Positions 7,589 through 12,227 of a stretch of 12,227 nucleotides of DNA are shown piece after piece; the first letter of the stretch is position 1; each line of letters starts with the position of its first letter. Where the stretch lies: positions 1-12,227 of the forward strand of contig CAJMOW010000028.1 in the NCBI GenBank assembly GCA_905215145.1, written 5' to 3'. Source of the stretch: an uncultured bacterium. GTDB lineage: Bacteria > Bacillota_I > Bacilli_A > RF39 > UBA660. Both the position numbers and the translations under genes were made by a program. The notes under the pieces were generated by a model. That model saw only the letters and a list, made by a program, of their open reading frames with translations. It ran no database searches and was not told where the DNA came from.

Positions 7589-7600
7589 TCTTTATTTCTT
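7573..7600 (-). terminator. Terminator of the PF06541-type gene
   Basis: Perfect ten-base arms 7600-7591 and 7582-7573 (AAGAAATAAA with TTTATTTCTT) around an eight-base loop, followed by T residues on the minus strand. The 5' arm overlaps the stop codon at 7592-7594. The stem is AT-rich, so its strength is uncertain. Confidence 0.55.
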
Positions 7601-8098
7601 ATTAAAAACTAATTTTAAAAATAGTGTTGTTATTAAATCTAATAGTATTAAAAAAATTAGTATATATATTACTATATTTGGAATATATTTTATTATTTTA
7701 TCTATTAATGGTTTTAATAAATATATAAAAGCTATTGAAGCTATTCCCCACAACAATGACATTTCTAAACATATATATTTTCCTATATTATATTTACAAT
7801 CAGAATAATCCCAAAATACTATACCAAATATTTTTTCTATTAATATTCCACCAATCAATTCAAGTATAGTTAATGAAATAGTTGAAATTATAAATAAGGA
7901 AATTACTTTTAATACTTTATTTTTAATGTTTTTGGAAACGATTTTATTGATTAGCAATATTAAAACTGATCCAAAACCATAAACAACTGTCCATGGACCA
8001 TATAATATACCACTGTTTCCTTTAAAGTTTCCACACACTACTGATTCTATAATAAATCCTATGATCGATGTTATAAAAAAATACTTTGCATAATACAT
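7592..8098 (-). CDS. Putative ABC-transporter type IV family membrane protein (PF06541, CmpB-like)
   Basis: A small integral membrane protein, 168 residues from ATG 8098. An adjacent ATG at 8101 is only three bases from the GGTGA ribosome binding site, so the second ATG is preferred. Counted from 8101, family motifs are visible in order: a membrane helix with GFIIES (15-20), GILYGPWTVVYGFG (31-44), a second helix, a loop of Lys residues, ELIGG (81-85), FWDYS (96-100), ICLEMSLLWG (110-119), and two C-terminal helices ending in a short basic tail. The family is annotated as a putative ABC transporter permease, but no ATPase gene is adjacent and biochemical evidence for transport is thin, so the name should be read as a family label. 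It has a plausible -10 upstream and a terminator at its end, which suggests single-gene transcription. Confidence 0.85.
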   Translation of the reverse strand: MYYAKYFFITSIIGFIIESVVCGNFKGNSGILYGPWTVVYGFGSVLILLINKIVSKNIKNKVLKVISLFIISTISLTILELIGGILIEKIFGIVFWDYSDCKYNIGKYICLEMSLLWGIASIAFIYLLKPLIDKIIKYIPNIVIYILIFLILLDLITTLFLKLVFNKK

Positions 8099-8136
8099 CA
8101 TAAATCACCATTTTTATTATGTTTTTATTGTTTTAT

Positions 8137-8142
8137 ATTATA
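8137..8142 (-). promoter_or_regulatory. Likely -10 element for the PF06541-type gene
   Basis: A perfect TATAAT on the minus strand, 38 bases before the preferred start, just after the preceding gene's terminator. No good -35 box is visible at 16-18 bases upstream (the region is the terminator stem), so support rests on the -10 and the position. Confidence 0.4.
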
Positions 8143-8143
8143 C

Positions 8144-8164
8144 AAAAAAGGCTATAAGCCTTTT
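8144..8164 (-). terminator. Terminator after the 81-residue gene
   Basis: Perfect eight-base arms 8164-8157 and 8153-8146 (AAAAGGCT with AGCCTTTT) with a three-base loop and T residues on the minus-strand 3' side. It overlaps the stop codon at 8163-8165, which gives a very compact gene end. Confidence 0.65.
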
Positions 8165-8408
8165 ATATAGTTTTAGATTTTTTTTCTTTTTGTTCTGTAT
8201 ATGATTTAAATCCAGATAAATCTTCTGTTATATCTATTGTTTTTCCATTTGTTGGTATCCATTCTGAAAATTTTTTAATTTGTTCTTCATTAAATAAATT
8301 TAAAAGTGATTGTAATGTTTGTGTATAACTAATACTAACATTTCCACTTCTTTTTTCCTTTAATCTTGTATTAGCTAAAGCCATTGAACTATAAAATCCA
8401 TTTTCCAT
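8163..8408 (-). CDS. Small unrecognised protein (81 residues), coupled to the zincin-like gene
   Basis: I do not recognise this protein. It starts at ATG 8408, whose first base is the last base of the TAA stop of the preceding gene (TAATG), so translation is probably coupled. A GGGGG stretch about ten bases upstream is the only Shine-Dalgarno-like sequence and is distant. Residues 1-25 are polar with basic residues, 27-50 look like an amphipathic helix (TLQSLLNLFNEEQIKKFSEW), and the tail (67-81) is very Lys-rich. It has no membrane segment and no cysteine. The coupling suggests that it works with the 179-residue protein, perhaps as a partner or regulator. The coding status is good because of the tight arrangement and the terminator directly behind it. 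Confidence 0.7.
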   Translation of the reverse strand: MENGFYSSMALANTRLKEKRSGNVSISYTQTLQSLLNLFNEEQIKKFSEWIPTNGKTIDITEDLSGFKSYTEQKEKKSKTI

Positions 8409-8947
8409 TATAAATTTACCCCCGCTTCTACTAATTTTTTTAGTAAAATTCTTGAATCATTGTTTACATATGCATTAAACATGTTATCAAAACCAACTAC
8501 TGTTGTTATTATGTTTGCCATTATTGCTTCTTCTGGAAATATTTGAACTTCTCCATTATTTCCTACTAAATAGTTTGCAAGTACTTCAGTATATCCAACA
8601 TTTAAAGCTTCTAATCTTCCATCTGTATTAAATCCCATACTAAAGTTATTTGAAGTTATTATGTTTAAAAGTTCAAACATTAAAACATGTCTTATATCAT
8701 ATTGTTTTTCCATTTCTTTTGTATTTAAATATAATATATTTGTTCTAAAGTCATACATAGAAATATCTTTATTTAAAAAATTATCGTTTTTTTCTATTTT
8801 TAACGTTTTTATTCTTTTATTTAGATTACTTAAATCAACACTAGGAAATTTATTATTAAATATAACAATTAGTTCAAATAGCCTTGCTTTTACTTCTCTT
8901 GTTAAATTTAAATTATTGTCTAATGATAATCTTATATCCTCTAACAT
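8408..8947 (-). CDS. Zincin-like protein lacking metal ligands (putative pseudo-metallopeptidase)
   Basis: A 179-residue protein. The start is ATG 8947, preceded by AGGTGA; the in-frame ATG at 8974 has no ribosome binding site and is rejected. I recognise no named family. The layout recalls small bacterial HExxH zinc peptidases of the kind that carry an H-E-L-x-H helix and, about 20 residues on, an L-N-E-G-x-T-E motif. Here the helix reads FELLN (91-95), so both His are replaced, and the second motif reads LNVGYTE (115-121), with Val at the usual Glu ligand. YDFRTNILYLN (65-75) ahead of it would be the edge strand. If the relation holds, the protein cannot bind zinc this way and may be a binding or regulatory pseudoenzyme. 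No signal peptide or membrane helix is seen. It overlaps the 81-residue gene by one base. The gene is real; the fold is a tentative inference. Confidence 0.8.
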   Translation of the reverse strand: MLEDIRLSLDNNLNLTREVKARLFELIVIFNNKFPSVDLSNLNKRIKTLKIEKNDNFLNKDISMYDFRTNILYLNTKEMEKQYDIRHVLMFELLNIITSNNFSMGFNTDGRLEALNVGYTEVLANYLVGNNGEVQIFPEEAIMANIITTVVGFDNMFNAYVNNDSRILLKKLVEAGVNL

Positions 8948-8964
8948 AGTATCACCTAACTTTA

Positions 8965-8970
8965 ATTTTA
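8965..8970 (-). promoter_or_regulatory. Extended -10 element before the zincin-like gene
   Basis: TGtTAAAAT on the minus strand (TAAAAT at 8970-8965), the same extended -10 as for the left-hand paralogous pair. The -35 region (TAGATT at 17 bases) is weak and falls in the terminator hairpin. The start at 8947 would follow after about 17 bases, which is tight, so this is tentative. Confidence 0.35.
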
Positions 8971-8977
8971 ACATATC

Positions 8978-9012
8978 AAAAAAAATAAATCTATAGTTTT
9001 AAATAGATTTAT
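8978..9012 (-). terminator. Terminator after the 147-residue gene
   Basis: Ten-base arms 9012-9003 and 8994-8985 (ATAAATCTAT as the minus-strand 5' arm) pair perfectly around an eight-base loop and are followed by seven T residues on the minus strand (8984-8978). It overlaps the stop codon at 9009-9011. It closes the unit that contains polC and the 147-residue gene. Confidence 0.75.
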
Positions 9013-9452
9013 CTTTTTTTAGTAATAATTTTAGTATATTTGTTTCTTTTTTCAAAGTACTTTTTTAATTTTACATGATTAAATTCATACTCTGTATTTA
9101 ATATTTCAATCACTCCAGTATTAAGTAACATTTCCATAAATTCACCATAAGTTGTATATGCATTGAAATTATTAAATTTTAGAAACTTATAAAAATATTT
9201 TATAAAATAATCATAATATTCATCTACTGTTAGATTATTTTTTTCTAAATTTATTTTATATTTGTAATTAAAATTATTCATTATTTTATTAATAATTGGA
9301 TTATTCGATATTAATGATAAATAAAGTGAAATAACTACTTTATCATCATTGGTTATATGTTTTCCATATACATAACCTTTTTTCTTAAAATCAACAAATA
9401 AATCAATTGAATCATATATCACACTGCATAATACTTCATTTTGTTCTTTCAT
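9009..9452 (-). CDS. Unrecognised 147-residue protein downstream of polC
   Basis: I do not recognise this protein. It starts at ATG 9452 with AGGAGG four bases upstream, a strong initiation signal. It has no signal peptide or membrane helix and is rich in Lys, Asn, Tyr and Phe. Residues 33-60 (DDKVVISLYLSLISNNPII) and 76-95 (VDEYYDYFIKYFYKFLKF) look helical, followed by a helix at 102-118 and a basic C-terminal tail (128-147) ending KKR, which could contact nucleic acid or another acidic partner. It begins 33 bases after the polC stop with no terminator visible between, so it is probably co-transcribed with polC, and a strong terminator follows it. That position alone is weak evidence for a replication role. 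Confidence 0.75.
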   Translation of the reverse strand: MKEQNEVLCSVIYDSIDLFVDFKKKGYVYGKHITNDDKVVISLYLSLISNNPIINKIMNNFNYKYKINLEKNNLTVDEYYDYFIKYFYKFLKFNNFNAYTTYGEFMEMLLNTGVIEILNTEYEFNHVKLKKYFEKRNKYTKIITKKR

Positions 9453-9485
9453 ATGTCCTCCTATTTATTTACAACATACAACAAA

Positions 9486-12227
9486 CTAAAATAAAGTTAA
9501 CTGACTAGATTCTGGCATACCATCAAGTATACCCATTAATTTCATTTTTTCAATTAATGTTGATGAAATGCGCGCTCTTTTTTGTAAATCTTCTATACTT
9601 ATAAATTCTTTCTTTTCTCTTTCTTCAACTATATTTTGAGCAACTGTATCACCCAACCCATCTATTGATGAAAAAGGTGGATATATAGATAAATCATCTT
9701 TAACTCCCCATACTGTAGCTAAACTTTTATTTAAATCAACTGGTAAAAATTTAATATTACGAGCTGTTGCCTCCAAACATACTTTTAAACTTTCTAATTG
9801 TCCCATTTCTTTATTAGTAGCATCATAACCTTTATTTTGTATTTCTATAATTTTATTTTTTATTGTATCATAACCAGATATCATACTTTCAACATCTACA
9901 TCGGTTGCTTTAGATGTAAGCCAAGATGCATAAAAGTATACCGGCATATGTACTTTATACCATGCAATTCTAAAGGCGCTTATTACATATGCTGCAGCAT
10001 GTGCTTTTGGGAACATGTATTTTATCTTTTGACAAGAATCTATAAACCATTCTTCAATTCCTGCCTCTTCCATTGTTTTTCTATGACCTGCCCAAGTTTC
10101 AGGATCTTTACTTGCTTTTCCTTTACGTACAAATTCCATTATTTTAAATGCCTTTATAGGGGCTACTCCATGGTACATAAGATAAACCATAATATCATCA
10201 CGACATCCTATAACCTCTTTAAATGGAACTATATTATTTTTTATTAATTCTTGTGCATTACCAAGCCATACATCTGTACCATGAGATAAACCTGATATTT
10301 TAATTAATTCTGCAAAGGTTGTTGGTTTTGTTTCTGCTACCATTCCAATTGTAAATGGTGTTCCAAATTCTGGTATTCCAAGTGTACCTGTATTACACAT
10401 AATTTGTTCATTAGTTACTCCTAAAGCTTTTGTTGAAGTAAATATACTCATTGTATCTTTATCATCAAGTGGTACAGTTAATATATCCATTTTTGTTAAA
10501 TCTTGTATCATACGTAATTGAGTTGGATCTGAGTGTCCTAGTATATCAAGTTTTAATAAATCCTGATCAATTGCATGATAATCAAAGTGTGTTGTTCTCC
10601 AAGCTGATTTTGGATCATCTGCTGGAAATTGAAATGGGGTAAAATCGGATACATCCATATAATCTGGAACAACTACTATTCCACCTGGATGCTGACCTGT
10701 TGTTCTTTTTACACCTGTACATCCTGCCGCAAGTCTTTCTACTTCTGCTGTACGCATAGATATTCCTTTATCTTCACAATATCCTTTTACAAAACCAAAT
10801 GCTGTTTTTTCTGCAACAGTACCAATTGTTCCTGCCCTATAAACATTATCTACGCCAAATAATACTTTTGTATAATCATGTGCTGAAGCTTGATTTAAAT
10901 CCGAAAAGTTAAGATCTATATCAGGAACTTTATCTGCATTAAATCCAAGAAATGTGGCAAATGGCATATCTTGACCATCTTTATACATTTTTTCATTACA
11001 ATTTGGACAAGTTTTATCTGGAAGATCAAATCCGCTTGAATAATTAGCTCCTAATGGATTTCCATCTTCGTCATTAAATAAACTAGTTTTACATTTTAAA
11101 CAACGATAATGAGCTGGTAAAGGGTTTACTTCTGTTATACCCATCATGGTTGCTACAAAAGATGAACCAACTGAACCACGGGAACCAACTAAATATCCAT
11201 CATCATTTGAGTGTTTTACAAGTCTTTGTGCAATTAGGTATATAGGATCAAATCCACCACCTATTATTCCACCAAGTTCTTTCTTCATTTTTTTTGTTAC
11301 ATTTTCTTCTGTTTTTTCGCCATCTTCTATATTCCAATGATTGTTTAAATAATTTTTGATTGTTTCTTTTACTGAATAAAATCCCTCTAGTATATTCCTA
11401 TGTAAATTTAAAAATGCTTCTTTATTTAAATTTTCTTCATCTATATCAGGATTTTTTTCTTTTATTTGTTCTTTCCAACATTTATAAACAATGTCCCCAT
11501 ATAATTCTTTTGCTATTCTTTCTTCTATATTGTATGGAAGATTTTCTCCATACCAATCTGCAGCTTTAGAATAAACTAAATCCGTTACTACTCTTGGACA
11601 ATCTAGGTATGATTTTCCATCATCACTTTTAACTCTAGGAGAAAATGGTATTCCACCTGTATCTATTATTACTTCTATTTCTTCTGACATTTTATTTGTA
11701 TTTTCAACAACTATTTCATAAGCCAGATCATGTCCTAAAAAGCTAAAATCTTCTAACATTTCTTCTGTAGTTCTGAAGTGTTGTGATGGAATTTCTTTAA
11801 TACTATTTTTAGCTAGTGGATGTCTACCACCACCTGGTACTTTTTGATTAACAATAATTTGCCTATAGATTTTATCTTCTCTATCAAAATGATGTACATC
11901 TCCTGTAGCAACTATTATTTTACCTGCACTTTTGGTTTCTTCTATTATTTTTTTAATATGGTTTTCAAGTTCTAATTCACCACTAAAATCTCCAGTTTGA
12001 ATTAAATGATTGTATACTTCTTTTGGTTGAACTTCTACATAATCATAAAAATTAATTATATTAGTTAATTCTTGTCCTTCTTTACTTCTTGCTTGTATGA
12101 AAACCTCAGATTCATAGCAACCACTACCTATTAATAATCCTTCTCTTAATTCTTCTAATTTACTTCTAAGAATTCTTGGAGTTTTATATAAATATACAGT
12201 ATTAGCAAGTGATATTATTTTGAATAG
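9486..12227 (-). CDS. polC: DNA polymerase III PolC-type, alpha subunit (N-terminus beyond window)
   Basis: The replicative polymerase of low-G+C Gram-positive bacteria. The frame is open to the window edge, giving the C-terminal 913 residues; whole PolC is about 1430, so the OB and 3'-5' exonuclease domains are mostly outside. The ATG at 11759 is internal. By fragment residue: C-terminal part of the PHP domain (KTPRILRSKLEELREGLLIG, then TGDVHHFDREDKIYRQI at 108-124, HFRTTEEM); palm with GSRGSVGSSFVA (348-359); PolC zinc finger Cys376, 379, 407, 410; PDIDLNFS with catalytic Asp436 and Asp438 (435-442); TTGQHPGGI; fingers with FPKAHAAAYVISAFRIAW; helix-hairpin-helix and OB-type tail; and C-terminal clamp-binding pentapeptide QLTLF. 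A segment of about 75 residues (about 243-318) before GGIIGGGF is absent from Bacillus PolC as I recall it. The stop is TAG. Identification is certain. Confidence 0.98.
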   Translation of the reverse strand, partial: LFKIISLANTVYLYKTPRILRSKLEELREGLLIGSGCYESEVFIQARSKEGQELTNIINFYDYVEVQPKEVYNHLIQTGDFSGELELENHIKKIIEETKSAGKIIVATGDVHHFDREDKIYRQIIVNQKVPGGGRHPLAKNSIKEIPSQHFRTTEEMLEDFSFLGHDLAYEIVVENTNKMSEEIEVIIDTGGIPFSPRVKSDDGKSYLDCPRVVTDLVYSKAADWYGENLPYNIEERIAKELYGDIVYKCWKEQIKEKNPDIDEENLNKEAFLNLHRNILEGFYSVKETIKNYLNNHWNIEDGEKTEENVTKKMKKELGGIIGGGFDPIYLIAQRLVKHSNDDGYLVGSRGSVGSSFVATMMGITEVNPLPAHYRCLKCKTSLFNDEDGNPLGANYSSGFDLPDKTCPNCNEKMYKDGQDMPFATFLGFNADKVPDIDLNFSDLNQASAHDYTKVLFGVDNVYRAGTIGTVAEKTAFGFVKGYCEDKGISMRTAEVERLAAGCTGVKRTTGQHPGGIVVVPDYMDVSDFTPFQFPADDPKSAWRTTHFDYHAIDQDLLKLDILGHSDPTQLRMIQDLTKMDILTVPLDDKDTMSIFTSTKALGVTNEQIMCNTGTLGIPEFGTPFTIGMVAETKPTTFAELIKISGLSHGTDVWLGNAQELIKNNIVPFKEVIGCRDDIMVYLMYHGVAPIKAFKIMEFVRKGKASKDPETWAGHRKTMEEAGIEEWFIDSCQKIKYMFPKAHAAAYVISAFRIAWYKVHMPVYFYASWLTSKATDVDVESMISGYDTIKNKIIEIQNKGYDATNKEMGQLESLKVCLEATARNIKFLPVDLNKSLATVWGVKDDLSIYPPFSSIDGLGDTVAQNIVEEREKKEFISIEDLQKRARISSTLIEKMKLMGILDGMPESSQLTLF
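9489..9503 (-). other. PolC C-terminal beta-clamp binding motif
   Basis: The last five codons encode QLTLF, matching the QLxLF consensus by which PolC binds the DnaN sliding clamp. It is intact, which argues that the C-terminus of this polC is complete. Confidence 0.85.

Noticed and set aside
8972..8974. ATG at 8974 as the start of the zincin-like gene
   Set aside because: There is only a T-rich stretch upstream without a Shine-Dalgarno sequence, and it overlaps a probable -10 element; ATG 8947 follows AGGTGA.
9798..10247. Plus-strand open frame of 149 codons opposite polC
   Set aside because: It lies wholly over conserved PolC sequence; its Cys/Phe/Tyr-rich translation resembles no protein and is an antisense artefact of AT-rich DNA.
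11757..11759. ATG at 11759 as the start of a 757-residue protein
   Set aside because: The frame stays open upstream to the window edge and encodes recognisable PolC PHP-domain sequence; the ATG is the Met of the conserved FRTTEEM stretch.

Overview
This is an AT-rich window (roughly a quarter G+C by eye). Every gene that I accept lies on the minus strand. PolC-type DNA polymerase III, a T-box leader on pheST and a YfhO-type membrane protein all point to a low-G+C Gram-positive relative (Bacillota/Bacilli, possibly an uncultured RF39- or Erysipelotrichia-like lineage). TGA acts as a stop codon and Trp codons that I checked are TGG, so the standard bacterial code applies, not the Mycoplasma code. 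Lineage is inference; the gene identities are firmer.

Layout in the direction of transcription (high to low coordinates). The window opens inside polC (9486-12227, C-terminal 913 residues), followed closely by an unrecognised 147-residue gene and a strong terminator. Next comes a coupled pair: a 179-residue protein that looks like a zinc metallopeptidase that has lost its metal ligands, and an 81-residue unknown, again closed by a terminator. A small membrane protein of the putative ABC-transporter type IV family (PF06541) and a large YfhO-family membrane protein follow, each with its own likely promoter. Then a strong promoter, a phenylalanine-type T-box riboswitch, pheS and pheT form a classic aminoacyl-tRNA synthetase operon ended by a hairpin terminator. 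At the left edge a well-formed promoter drives two tandem paralogues, the second cut by the window edge. They share a Cys-His-Asp pattern like that of transglutaminase/papain-fold enzymes plus a Cys cluster at the N terminus.

The functional core is housekeeping: replication (PolC), charging of tRNA-Phe (PheS/PheT under T-box control), and envelope functions (YfhO, PF06541). The less ordinary material is the paralogous Cys-His-Asp pair, the ligand-less zincin with its coupled small partner, and an extra segment of about 75 residues in PolC. Several starts are corrected using ribosome binding sites: pheT at 3761, pheS at 4800, the zincin-like gene at 8947 and the PF06541 gene at 8098. An in-frame ATG at 11759 is internal to polC. 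There is no gene-free stretch longer than 300 bases; the largest gap (4801-5057) holds the T-box leader and its promoter. I see no tRNA, rRNA, CRISPR array or insertion sequence.
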